Below are positions 1-11,032 of a stretch of 64,000 nucleotides of DNA, piece after piece. Every line of letters starts with the position of its first letter. The stretch's first letter is position 1. The position numbers and the translations under genes were made by a program. A model generated the notes under the pieces. That model did no database searches, had not been told where the DNA came from, and saw only the letters and a program-made list of their open reading frames with translations. The stretch comes from Clitopilus passeckerianus (taxonomy: Eukaryota > Basidiomycota > Agaricomycetes > Agaricales > Entolomataceae). Location of the stretch: the NCBI GenBank assembly GCA_944990035.1, contig CALYLX010000112.1, positions 496,001-560,000 on the forward strand, read 5' to 3'.

Positions 1-3000
1 AGAGTCCTTTTCGTCGCCAATCCAAGCTCAAGCTCCGAAGATAGTGAAGAGGATCGTAGACGCGATATGAATGCCCAATATAATCACGGCAACTTTCGAC
101 CAAATCGTGTCACCCAGAGATCTCCAGTATATAGCCACCACCCAACACCTCTAACAACCAACCTACCCTTTGCACAACTATCCCAAACCCCGTCATACCC
201 TGGTGCCTCTTCACCCTCCAGCACTGGGTCCCCTGCGGCAGAAGAACCCAACCCCCCTTCCAGCGGTTCGGGCATCTCAAGCTCCCGCGGGGATCTCACA
301 CCAGATACTTTGACAAGTCGAGAGCCATTGATGAGTAACGGCAATAGTGACAGAATTCTCAACGATTCCCGGGAGTGCAACACTTCTAGGACTGGAAGGA
401 TTCTGCAGACACTCAAATCACCGTTTCACAGCAAAACTCAACCTCGGCTTCATCCTGATGTAATGAAGCGGCCACGGACAGTAGGTCACACATACTACCA
501 ACACTAAATCAGCTCATCTTCCTTTCAGTCCCCGACTGTTTCAACCCCAGACTCTTCCTCCAGTCTTGCACCGCCTTCCATTGTCCCTTCAAATGTCCTT
601 ATCGTAGTAACCACCGATTCAGATTGGTACGTTGCAGTGGACGTTGGTGGAGCCAAGAGTGCCTCCTTTGTTCGTGAATGCATATTCAACAAGGTGACTA
701 TTTATGGTATTCATAACAGAGTCAGACTGACTGTGGACCCACCAAACAGCTCAATATACAAGATGACGAGCAGCTGCGGTTCGCCATATATCAAACCGAA
801 ATGGGAGCGTTTGCTATCGGAGAGGCTCTTTCTGACGATAAGCTCTTCAGTCTCTGTCGTGATCATGGCGATTCGAAGGGTCCCTGAAGTTTTTCGTCTC
901 ACATTCCTCTGCATCCGTCCATGAACCACCTTTCGACCCCACTCTCCGACAGCAACCCTACCGCCTCCAACGTTGCCTCCAAACTTGCCACCTCCAGCCC
1001 CTTCCTACCATGAGAGCAGCGCTCTTCGAATTAAGCGGCGGTCACGGAATGAGAGTGTCTCGTCCGTTCGCGATCCCAAGGAAGAAACTGCTGCTGGATA
1101 TGAGGCCGACTTGGAAACTACCAAAACTCCGTCTCATCCTACGCATATACCTTCAAGTTCTCAGCAGTCGTTAAACCACCTCCTTCCCTCCAACACCCCC
1201 TTCACCACATGCTCCGCGAAGGCCGAGTGGCCCCTTGGCCCGACCTGCTTCACCGAACTTCCGTCCAAGATCGAACACCCCACCCACCCAGAGCTCTGCT
1301 CTGAATGGAGAGGTTTCAAGCAGCCTACCGAACAAACTCTCCCCTCCCCCTTTACCGCCTCCACTCTCCCCAAACCGATCACATTTCTTCTCTCCTGATG
1401 AACGGGGTACTCTTACCAACTTTCATGACAGGTCGGGCTCTGATGCAGCTACTGAAAGAGAGCAGGCGTTAAAAAGCGCAGAGCAACCGTATCTGTCTAT
1501 GGGTAAAATATGGAGAACCCGCCAGTCGCAAGCGACCACAAGAATGCGGACAGAGCCCTCGCGGGAAACGTTATCAAACTTATCCCCACGCAAAGACAGC
1601 CGAAAGAAGGTGCCAGACCAAGATGATTCTCTCGGACGTTCCGATTCTTGGGTCTGGGTTGCTTCTGGGTCTGGCACACAACAATCAGAACTTTCTCCTC
1701 CAGTACATGACCTTCACAGATCGAATGCTCACGCCTCCCGCACAAATCTTCGACAACCTAACACACCAAGCAATTTCATATCTCCACTTACGGGAAGAAC
1801 TGTCGCCATTCCCAGTGCACCGAGGCAACCGCCTCCGGCTGTGCCTTCAATTAGTGAGCACCGTCAACCGGTCACGCGACCGGCTGGGAGACCCTTACCA
1901 GCACACCTTGTTGTATCGTGGAAAGCAGATCAGAAAAAGGGAGAGTCACCAAAACATCGGCTTGCGAAAGGCGCGAAGAGCATGGACAATTTGCGTGCGA
2001 ATGCTTTCAGTGGTCATCCGAGCACATTACAGCCAGGTGGTCGGCGGTCCAATGCTCAATTGCCGATATCTCGACAACCTGCTGGTATACCATACGGACC
2101 TTCCTCCCCTGGCTTGTCTCATGATAATCGATCGAGTACTCGGCCACTCCCCATGCAAGGAACATCTATCTCCAGCAACATGGTCGATCGCGAAACTGGG
2201 CATGGAACATACATAGGTCGTGGCACAATGCATGGTGGACTCTATTCACCAAATCAGGAGCCTTATACTCGGCCGTCTTCTGCGATTGGTGATACCATGG
2301 CCTCGCCTACAAAGTATAATCGACACCTGCAATCACCAACGCATCCCACGCATGAGTATATTGACAATGACAACCGACTCCCTGGCACATCTCCTGGTCG
2401 CCCATCCCATACGACCCAGCACTCGGACTCCAAAGTGGAGAATGGCTCTAATCGCTCTTCAGATATCTTGAGTGCAGAATCCTCGCACACCCCTCCACGA
2501 ACGCCAGACGAATTTGGAACAATTGGTCGCGAGAGGCATGAAATGGCATTCAGGCCGGCCGAGGTTCCTGAGTATACCCCGGAACCGACGATTAGACCAG
2601 ATGATCGTAGCATGCTTTCTAGCATTGTGTCACTTGGTGATGCATCGTCAGAATCTACATTGATAAGCAAAGGCCCAGCTTCAGACGAAGGCACAATCAG
2701 GGTTTCTTTGCATCCTTCATCCCCACCTTCTACATCACCCGAGCTTCAGCTCCCTCAGGAAGAATCTGACTCTGACTCTGAGGACTACATGTTCCAGAAG
2801 CCGTTGAATTCAGGAGATGCCACCAAGATCAACGACCGTCCACCGCTCAAACTTCAGACCCTTTCACCAAGCGGTACCCTAGAGAAGCCTGTATTAAATC
2901 AACCTGCAGCTTCATCCACTCACCTACCCCTTCCACCGCCTGCACAGACTTCAAACCAGCGGACCCCTACCCCACCGAAGCCGCACAGACGAGCACCGTC

Positions 3001-4598
3001 TATACCACGGGACAAGGAAAGAGAAAGGGAACGCAAAGCAGCTAGAGGAAGCACTTTTACTGACGCGGAGAATACGACATGGGCCCCCCGACCACCGCCC
3101 GAAGACGTATATGAACGTCTTGAGGACTTCTTCCCTGAGCATGATCTCGATAAACCAGTCATCGATGCCAACTCGAGTGGTACTTCCCCTACAACTGCCG
3201 AGCCACCTGCTACACTACCACCACCTGTCGCCCCCACCTTGATGCCAACTCACGCTGATAAGCACAACAGAATGCGGGCGAAGAAGTCTATCAGGATCGT
3301 AGCCAAGGAACATAAAGAACTGATTGATCGGACGGTTAGAGGCGAAAGCACTTCTTATTCAAACATCGCCAGGAAAAGGAGTACGAAGCTCTGGGGCAGC
3401 AAACTGGAGGAGGTCACCACGCTGCAGGGTAAGGGACAACCTGCAATACCTACATTGCCGGAGTCTCCGTCCGGTGGTCCAAGTAAGCGTGCTCCCTGCG
3501 TTGTTTTGATCATAATTGACGGAAGTACTAGCAACCTTCAAATGGGTTCGAGGAGAACTCATCGGCAAGGGTACTTACGGACGAGTCTACTTGGCCCTTA
3601 ACGTTACTACTGGTGAAATGATTGCTGTCAAGCAGGTCGAAATGCCACGGACCATGAGCGACAAGAACGATGCGAGGCAACGAACCATGGTGCAAGCTCT
3701 CAAAATGGAGATTGAAACATTGAAGGACCTTGATCACCCGAATATTGTTCAGTACTTGGGATTCGAGGAAACACCTTCAAACTTGAGCATGTAAGTCATC
3801 TCCGATCAGCATCATATGAGTACTCCTAACGATTGAACTTTACAGTTTCCTTGAATACGTTCCCGGTGGCTCCATTGGCAGCTGCCTCTTGAAGCATGGC
3901 AAGTTCGACGAGATGGTGACAAAACACTTCACCAAGCAGATTCTCGGGGGACTAGAATACCTTCATTCGAAAGGAATTCTTCATCGAGTATGTCGACCGC
4001 CTTGTTCTGTGGGGATTTCACTGACGGTTATCACAGGATCTCAAAGCCGATAATATCCTCGTTGAGATGTCAGGAGTCTGTAAGATTTCTGACTTTGGTA
4101 TCTCAAAGAGGACGGACGACGTGGATGGCGGCGCTTTCACTGCTATGCAAGGAACAGTGTTCTGGATGGCACCCGAAGTCATCAATACTCAGAAGAAGGG
4201 GTATAACTCCAAGATTGACATCTGGAGTGTAGGATGTGTAGTCCTTGAGATGTGGGCAGGCATGCGACCGTGGATGGGGGATGAAGCGGTTGCTGTTATG
4301 TTCAAGGTATGTTCCAACATCGACATGTTTTTATTCAAGTGTCTAATTCCGCCGTGTAGCTATACCAATCGAAGCAACCACCTCCAGTACCAGACGATGT
4401 TGACCTATCAGAGCTGGCTGATGACTTCCGGCTGAGATGTTTCGCAATGTATGTAATATCCTCACTTTTAATGACACCTTCAGCTGAACTTCTTTTCCCA
4501 GTAACCCTGAAGACCGACCTACAGCAGCTGAGCTGCGCAAACACCATTACCTAGTCCTCCCACCGGACTGGGTTTTTACTGATTTCCGGGGTTCATAA
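1..4598 (+). CDS. BCK1: BCK1-type MAP kinase kinase kinase, 5' truncated by window edge
   Basis: The protein is the MAPKKK of the fungal cell-wall-integrity cascade, which phosphorylates the MAPKK Mkk1/2. The frame is open from base 1, so the N-terminus lies outside the window. A Ras-association-like segment (FAIYQTEMGAFAIGEAL) is at about 790-850, a long Ser/Pro-rich linker follows, and a conserved pre-kinase module (KKSIRIVAKEHK, then RSTKLWGSKLEEV) is at about 3100-3430. The kinase domain (3532-4598) carries GKGTYGRV, the AVKQVE lysine, HRDLKADN, DFG and WMAPEV, so it should be active. Introns in the kinase part are 3483-3531, 3791-3845, 3988-4036, 4307-4359 and 4449-4501; 694-749 is an upstream intron. 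Between about 880 and 1190 the reading frame must shift four times at short homopolymers, probably sequence error. The paralog at 20.3 kb shares kinase intron positions. Confidence 0.88.
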
Positions 4599-4727
4599 TC
4601 TTCTTTCATTTGATATCCGCCTTTTTCATATCCTGCATGTACAATGGATTTGTCCTCAAATTTTTCTCGCTTTTTCTCGGAACAAGTACGATAGCCATGT
4701 AACACTTTAATTCACATATAATGGTGA

Positions 4728-4735
4728 TGACGTCA
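4728..4735. promoter_or_regulatory. CRE/ATF-type palindrome TGACGTCA
   Basis: A perfect 8-bp palindrome TGACGTCA lies between the BCK1 stop and the next plus-strand gene. This is the consensus for CREB/ATF bZIP factors, which in fungi include Atf1-type stress regulators acting below MAP kinases. One perfect 8-mer can occur by chance, so function is only inferred. Confidence 0.3.
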
Positions 4736-4867
4736 CTCCAGTTAACCATGGCTTCCCCTCTCACGAGCCTAAGCGACCGCCGACTGAAGAAATTTCCGAG
4801 AAATCTGAGCTGACATCTGGTCAACGTTGGCAAGACGTTGCGTTGGACGTTCGTTTGGCGGTGAGCG

Positions 4868-6697
4868 ATGACTCCCATTGACAAAGAAAGCGACGAAACG
4901 AAGTGTTGGCCGACAGAAAACAAGGGAAGAAGCAGACGAAGGCAAGAATTCACCCAGAGCACGTTGGAAACGCGCAGTCTTTCTCGCATCGCGACTTCAA
5001 GATGGGACTAGGGATCCCGCGAAGGGCAATGGACCAGCTCCGGATACAGAGACACCCCCTATTGAACGCAAGCAGCTCGAGCTACAACATTGGTTAGAAC
5101 TGATTGACGGGTGCGCTACGCTGCATTCATCCAGGCGAACTCGTTCATCGATTAACTTCATAGGAAACATCGTTGGGGATCTAATTGTCTGTCTCACTAT
5201 CCATCCCTCTTTAATTGCTACTGATACTATTGCATAGTGAAGGTGAGGCATACCCGAAGCTAGCTGGCGTTTTGCAGATTCATGTTCTGCGATAGTTCTA
5301 TCACAGGCGCTGGCAAACGGATAATACAAGACAAAACTTCTTCTACTGGTGCTGTGGTCGAAGCTATTCTCACATGTTTATGCCGCCTGACCTTGCCCAC
5401 CTTCAGGTTGGACAGGGGTGAAGGCAAAGAGTTGTCGTTAGACGAATGCCCGCGAGATAAGCTAGAGAACCAGGTATGGTTGTCACGGGTCCGCTGGAAA
5501 TGCGCGCTAAAGTATTTGCGTACAGAAAATAAGGTAGGCCCTCGAAGTCCTGCTGTCGATTCAGGACTGGCTGTTCATAGACCACCAGTTATTTATCCCC
5601 AGAACAACGTGGGCGATCGGGTCATTCAGACACTCGACGGCCCTTTGCTCACCTTTCTTGCAGGGATGAACTATCTTGTTATAGTTGATCCAGAGGGCAA
5701 GCTATGCTGGAAACGGAATGGTCAACTCGTCGATACCACCCCTGGTAAATGGAAGGATACGAAGGACCACAGCGGGATAATCGCAAAGGACCATCCGCTA
5801 CACAGAAAGGGGCATAGCTTTGCGAGGGGTAAATCAAGAGAAGGACCAGGCATTCACCGATTTCTTCGAACATGGGCACATCTGTATAACAAAATCATCA
5901 AGAAGGAATGCTGGATATATGTGGCCGTAAGTTATTCCTGCAGGAGTCAAAATTCTTGACACAATCTAACGACGTATATCAGGATAAGAACAGTGAGCTT
6001 CTAGCTTTTGTTGTTTTTTCGCTGCCCTAATTCGGACCGTATAGACAACATCTATATTGGCATAAAAGGTTAGCCTGTCTGGTTGATATGGGCAATCACT
6101 TCACGTGTTTATCCAGTTGTACCACAGAGTCTGGAACCTTCCAACATTCTTCCTTTCTCGCGGGTGGACTAGTGACGTCTGCGGGTATCATATCCGTGAA
6201 GAAGGGGATGATACACACCTTACGCCCGCTCTCCGGCCATTACAGGTTGGTCGCCCAATTGGATACCCTCGCACCCTGCTAATTTCTGTCTCATAGAACA
6301 TCGTTCAGTGTAGGTGACTTCATTGCAAAAGCTCGGCCGATTTATAAACGCTCTCCAGCATTTCCATACATTTATCGAGGGATTGCGGAAGAAAGGGGTG
6401 AATCTCCACAAGGCTAACATTATCGAGGGGAAACTTGCTCTGTTCGGGTTCGCATTTGAACACACAGGGTCTCGTTGCTGCCACTGATCTGTTTTCTTCA
6501 GGATCGAGCAGCTCGGCAAAGCGCAGAAAGCGCCGAAACATGCCAAGGACTCGATAACGACAGGCATCGAAGAGTCGAGCACAAAGATCGCAGAGAAATT
6601 CTCGAAGACCGAAGATTCAAAGTGGAAGTATGACATAGTTTATGGGAGGAATCCAGCTTCTCGGCACGGGCATGTTGAGGACGATCATGCAGGATGA
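4868..6697 (+). CDS. IQ-motif/calmodulin-binding family protein, apparently degenerate; 5' end unresolved
   Basis: The pieces match a family of fungal proteins often annotated as IQ calmodulin-binding motif proteins. Recognisable blocks in order are RARWKRAVFLASRLQDG with LQHWLELIDG (about 4940-5105), LDRGEGKELSLDECPR (about 5410), YLVIVDPEGKLCWKRNGQLV (about 5672-5730), ECWIYVADKN, then SGTFQHSSFLAGGLVTSAG with PLSGHYR (about 6130-6245), and a final exon ending at the TGA at 6695-6697. I could not join the blocks cleanly: between about 5110 and 5660 no set of GT-AG introns keeps the family sequence in frame, and no IQ motif was found near the 5' end. It may be a decayed gene or one damaged by indels. 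The start given is only the nearest ATG upstream. It converges on the UPF0587 gene. Confidence 0.5.
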
Positions 6698-6802
6698 TTT
6701 CAGTTCGGCGGGGGACGCTGGTAATTTATCTTTCACTATTCCATGAGCATGTAGAGACAGACGCAAACTGTGAAAACTTGTTGTGCCAGTAGTCGAGTAG
6801 TG

Positions 6803-7599
6803 TCATGCCCTTGACCACTGAACCTTGATGTCGGAAATTCCAACAGGGAGTGCAGCCTATTCCAATATGTTAGACAATGTCAATTCGGGGCGACTATGCT
6901 GACCTTCTCGTCGTAATCATTCCATTCACCGTCAGTGAGATCAACGTCAGGGAACACCTGACCTGTTGATCCTATTGCTTTCCAGGTGCCCTGAAGCTCC
7001 GTCAGCAGGCGACTGTAAAGGGGATGGAGGAAGGCATCGTACCTGCGGATCGAATCCGATAAACTCCAAACCACGGCATTCAAGAGTTAGAATAGGCGCG
7101 AACTGGTTGTTTGCTTCGGAGGTATAGGCCTTGGTCGGTGTCAGATCAAACTTTGCTGAGCTTTCGCGTTTGCCTATTGAATTTTGAGCGTCTAGAATAA
7201 TCGAGTATCGACGGAAGACTCATACAAAGACCACATCTCCACACGAAGTTTGCTGATCCTCTGCTGCCTGACAGATCATGTTCTTCCTGCCGCATCCACA
7301 AGTTACATTCAATTATGAGTGCTCATGAGGGTGAATCGCACCACGCGGTTGAGAGAAATCAGCTTGGGATGTTCTTCGTTGCAGCTTGAGCATTTTACCT
7401 AGGGCAAATCAGCCCATGAACCCGCTGATTCTTCGATTGTCGATTGCGCTTACTCTGAAGAAGTATTCAAAGTTTTCCGAAGCAGGGATAACCGAGTCGA
7501 TGTTCTCAAGCTCAGCTTTGATAGAAAGTTGTAATCGCTGATCGTTGAATTGTTAAGAATTCATTTCATTTCAGTATAAAATAAAGAACTGACCACCAT
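6803..7599 (-). CDS. CXXC zinc-binding protein, UPF0587/CZIB (DUF866) family
   Basis: This is a small eukaryotic zinc protein related to human CZIB (C1orf123); its cellular role is poorly defined. Spliced exons read MVRLQLSIKAELENID, then KCSSCNEEHPK and WRCGLCK, the two CXXC pairs that bind zinc, then LTLECRGLEFIGFDPQG and VDLTDGEWNDYDEK, ending with ISDIKVQWSRA. The ATG at 7597-7599 was chosen because family members begin with this MVxL motif; a second upstream ATG at 7678-7680 would add a non-conserved leader. The gene has about six exons. It is divergent from mS35, with about 120 bp between the start codons. Confidence 0.85.
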
Positions 7600-7719
7600 G
7601 GTTTGTGGATTGTTGTAGGTTTGGCAAGCCTGAGTGTGTGGCCCGGCGGCTATTTTCGGCAATTGCTTTGGGTTGATCATATTTGGTAATTGCTGCCAAC
7701 TTTTCCTTCGTTTGCAAGT

Positions 7720-8610
7720 ATGGCGTCCTATGCTCTTAATGCTTTAAGGTGCTCCAGGAGGACTGTCATTCCTCGTGCTCGGCCTGAAATAAGGTCCTTT
7801 AGTGCCTCTACCTCTGCACTGGCACGACGGGCGAAGGTGGAAGAAAAAATCACTGCTGACGATGCCTTCGACGTGCTGGAAGATGACTATGACGACGACG
7901 ACACAGCAACAGCTGGCCATTTCATGCTTCAGGAGCAGAGGCAGGTTTTATACTACCTTCGTTTGATCGAACACGAAATGCCCAAACTTGTTGGTGAGGA
8001 TTAGCCCTGAAACTTGAGACAGCAAGCCTTTAACCCTCTCTGTCATGTAGCGTACCGTAAACCTTTCGTGCCGCCATCGACCAAAGCACCCCTCATTGTC
8101 AAAACTCTCGACTACGCTGGAGAGGACCACCCTGTATTGGGAAAGCGTGTCATTGTTGCATCTGTCGACCAACTGCCTCTGAAAGACGCCGCCGCCATTC
8201 ACAAATTTAAGCTTCTAGCAGGACCAAGGTGGACACCGAACCCTCCCGCGGATTCTGGCGTTAGCTCCTCGCAGGGTTGGGGAAATGGCTTCATAAAAAT
8301 ATCTTGTGAGGACTTCCCGCAGCCAGCGCAGAATCTCAAATGGGCCAGTGATGCCATGGACCGGCTCATCACGGAAGCAAACGTAAATTGTCTCCCCTTC
8401 TAAGGTAATGCTATCTTGCTAACTTATCTACTTCAGAACCCGAGTGAGAGTTTTGAAGACATACCACTCGACTTGCGACACGTATACGCCAAAACGCGAA
8501 AGGCCAAGCGAGGTGACCATCTTCGTGGCCGCCAGTTCGCAAGACCAAGCATCAAAGACTTCCCGCAGGAATGGCTTGATTCCACACCCAGCGCAACAGC
8601 GCCACGGTGA
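7720..8610 (+). CDS. RSM24: Mitochondrial small-subunit ribosomal protein mS35 (Rsm24/MRPS35)
   Basis: This is a component of the mitochondrial small ribosomal subunit. The N-terminus (MASYALNALRCSRRTVIPRA) is rich in Arg, Ser and Ala like a mitochondrial targeting peptide, and an acidic stretch (DDYDDDDTA) follows. The core holds RKPFVPPSTKAPLIVKTLDY and LAGPRWTPNPP, and the tail has DIPLDLRHVYAKTRKAKRG and IKDFPQEWLDSTP, typical of the Rsm24/MRPS35 family. Introns are 7994-8050 and 8383-8436. The ATG at 7720 is the first in frame. All exons join in frame. Confidence 0.85.
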
Positions 8611-8982
8611 CGACTGGGGGATAGAACTCATTATATAGTCACTACTACTAATTACAGAAGTAATACACGTTTTATGCAAAGTCAAGTTAAACACGTTGGT
8701 CGTGCATGGATACTTTTACCTTCTACGACGACAATGGCGCGTCTCAAAGCGTTCAGCTGGGTCAGTAGGCCGTTCTCAACGGTCGAATAAAGTGAATTGG
8801 AATTTTACGAGTTTTAGTCGCTTCTGTTGCCTCGGCCCAAATTGGAGGATTTCCCACTAGCGAGTGTGACCAAACAGACGCAACGTCGCCCGTCTTCTTT
8901 GCTTCAACCTTCCCTCAGCGACTCCGACCAAGTATTTGCCCTTTCTTTCTTCCCATTACCATTGGGCTTATCGTTTTTGTAG
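8611..8982. other. Intergenic region, 3' flank of mS35 and septin promoter
   Basis: No coding signal is seen. The stretch holds three copies of ATTGG, the inverted CCAAT box, at 8796-8800, 8841-8845 and 8961-8965, and becomes pyrimidine-rich just before the septin ATG. CCAAT boxes are common in fungal promoters; their use here is an inference. Confidence 0.4.
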
Positions 8983-10705
8983 ATGACTGACTCGTACACT
9001 TCCTCTCGCGCTGGCGACGCCACCAGCAACGGCTACGCAAATGGTTCAAACCCGTCGTTGGCACAACCTGGCCATGCCTCTGCAGTCTCTTCCGTCATTC
9101 GCAAAAAGCTCATGGGCTACGTCGGTTTCGCCAACCTTCCAAACCAGGTTCACAGGAAGAGCGTGAGGAAGGGCTTCCAGTTCACCTGCATGGTCGTTGG
9201 TATGTCACCAACACTTGTTTTAACGTCCACGTCAATATGAACATAAAACCATTTTAGGTGAATCTGGGCTTGGAAAGTCCACTCTCATTAATACCCTCTT
9301 CAACACCAAGCTCTATCCCGCCAAAGAGCCCCTGGCCCCCGCTGCTGAACGCCCCAAAACCGTTGCCATTGAGAGTATCGGCGCAGGTGGGTGGTGACGC
9401 CACCAGCTTCTTTTACCACACTAACGCGCTTTTACGTACAGATATAGAGGAAAACGGTGTCAGGCTACACCTCACTGTTGTTGACACGCCTGGCTTCGGT
9501 GATTTCGTTAACAACGATGATAGGTCGGTCATGCCACCACATCGGCTGCAGCGTACACATGCTAATTTTTCTTGGCTCGTAGCTGGAAGCCCATTGTTGA
9601 GAACATTGAGTCCCGCTTTGACCTCTATCTTGAACAAGAAAACCGCGTCAACCGCACCAAGATTGTTGACAACCGTGTCCACGCTTGCCTGTACTTCATA
9701 CAGCCTACCGGCCACTCGTAAGGGCTTTTCTCTCAATGTGGCCAGATATCATGCTGATACGTGTACGTAGGCTGAAGCAGATCGATATTGAATTCATGCG
9801 AAGACTGCACACCAAGGTCAACCTGATTCCCGTGATCGCAAAGGCGGATACTATGACCGACGAGGAAATTGCCGAATTCAAAGAACGCGTAAGGGGCATC
9901 GTGCACTTGGCTTATTCTGTTTTCGCTGACGGTGGCAAAAAGATCCTTGCTGACATTGCACACCACAACATCCACATCTTCCAAGCACCTACTTATGAGA
10001 ACGAAGATGAGGAGACCATTGCTGAGGCTGAGGAAATTGCCAGCAAGATCCCCTTCGCTGTTGTTGGCTCCGACAAGATTGTTTCTACACCTGACGGTCG
10101 TCAGGTCCGTGGTCGTGCATACCCTTGGGGTGTGGTTGAGGTCGACAACGAAGAGCATTGCGACTTTGTCAAGCTCCGTCAAATGCTTGTCCGAACATAT
10201 ATGGAGGAGCTCAGGGAGTACACCAATGATGTTCTCTACGAAAACTGGCGAACAGAGAAGCTTCTCAGTATGGGTGTCGCTCAAGATTCAACTGTCTTCA
10301 AGGAGATCAAGTAAGCACATCAAGCAATCCTTTCCTGAAGCCATTGTTGACAGTCTATTTTCAGCCCTGCTGCAAGGATGCAGGAAGAGCGGGTGCTTCA
10401 CGAAGCCAAGCTTGCTAAGATGGAGGCTGAGATGAAGATGGTCTTCCAGCAGAAGGTCCAAGAGAAAGAAGCTAAGCTCAAGCAGTCTGAGGAGGAGCTC
10501 TACGCTCGTCACAAGGAGATGAAGGAATCTCTTGAGAAGCAGCGTGCTGAACTTGAGGACAAGAAGCGCAGGATCGAGAGTGGACGACCGTTGACTCCCG
10601 AGAAGGCATCTGTGAGTTTCTTTGTGGTTCGTCTATTTGTTGAGATTTGCCTAATAAAGCTCATTCATCTAGACCGGAAGGAAGAAGGGCTTCTTGCGTG
10701 CTTAA
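8983..10705 (+). CDS. CDC3: Septin, CDC3 class
   Basis: Septins are GTP-binding proteins that assemble into filaments at the bud neck, septum or hyphal sites. The sequence has [20 protein letters not shown] before the GTPase domain, the P-loop GESGLGKST, the switch segment [17 protein letters not shown], and the septin unique element [16 protein letters not shown]-terminal coiled coil ([28 protein letters not shown]) and the order of motifs fit the Cdc3 branch better than Cdc10, Cdc11 or Cdc12. The CDS has about eight exons; the first intron is 9200-9257 and the last exon encodes [10 protein letters not shown]. The intron at 9889-9942 is 54 nt with no in-frame stop, so retaining it would insert 18 residues. 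Confidence 0.92.
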
Positions 10706-11032
10706 GTGACCCAACGGCCCGTTGGCGTTTAATACGTTTATTTCACCTCCTTCTAGAGACCAAAAGACTACTCGATTATTGTGGCCATATTGGCCACGTC
10801 GTTCGTTACCCTCTCTTTTGGAGTATTTTAGTTTCCATACCTGTTTCGCATCTTGACTTCACGCTCCTTTTATGGATATTCATTCCACTACGGTTACCTA
10901 TGATCCTTTTATTACTTTCCAGTTATCATCAGCGCTTGATAACAATATACCACTGCCAGCGTCTTTTCTTGTATAAGGGCGTGTGATCAACAAGTACAAA
11001 GCCTGATTTAGATTTCTCTGTTACCTTCAATC
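10706..11032. other. Intergenic region between septin and MTR10
   Basis: This AT- and pyrimidine-rich stretch holds the septin 3' end and the MTR10 promoter. No gene, repeat or clear binding site was recognised. Confidence 0.4.

Noticed and set aside
84..2694. Long antisense frames opposite BCK1 (for example 84-416 and 2263-2694, minus strand)
   Set aside because: They mirror the Ser/Pro-rich coding strand, have no family blocks and no splice support, and are treated as shadows.
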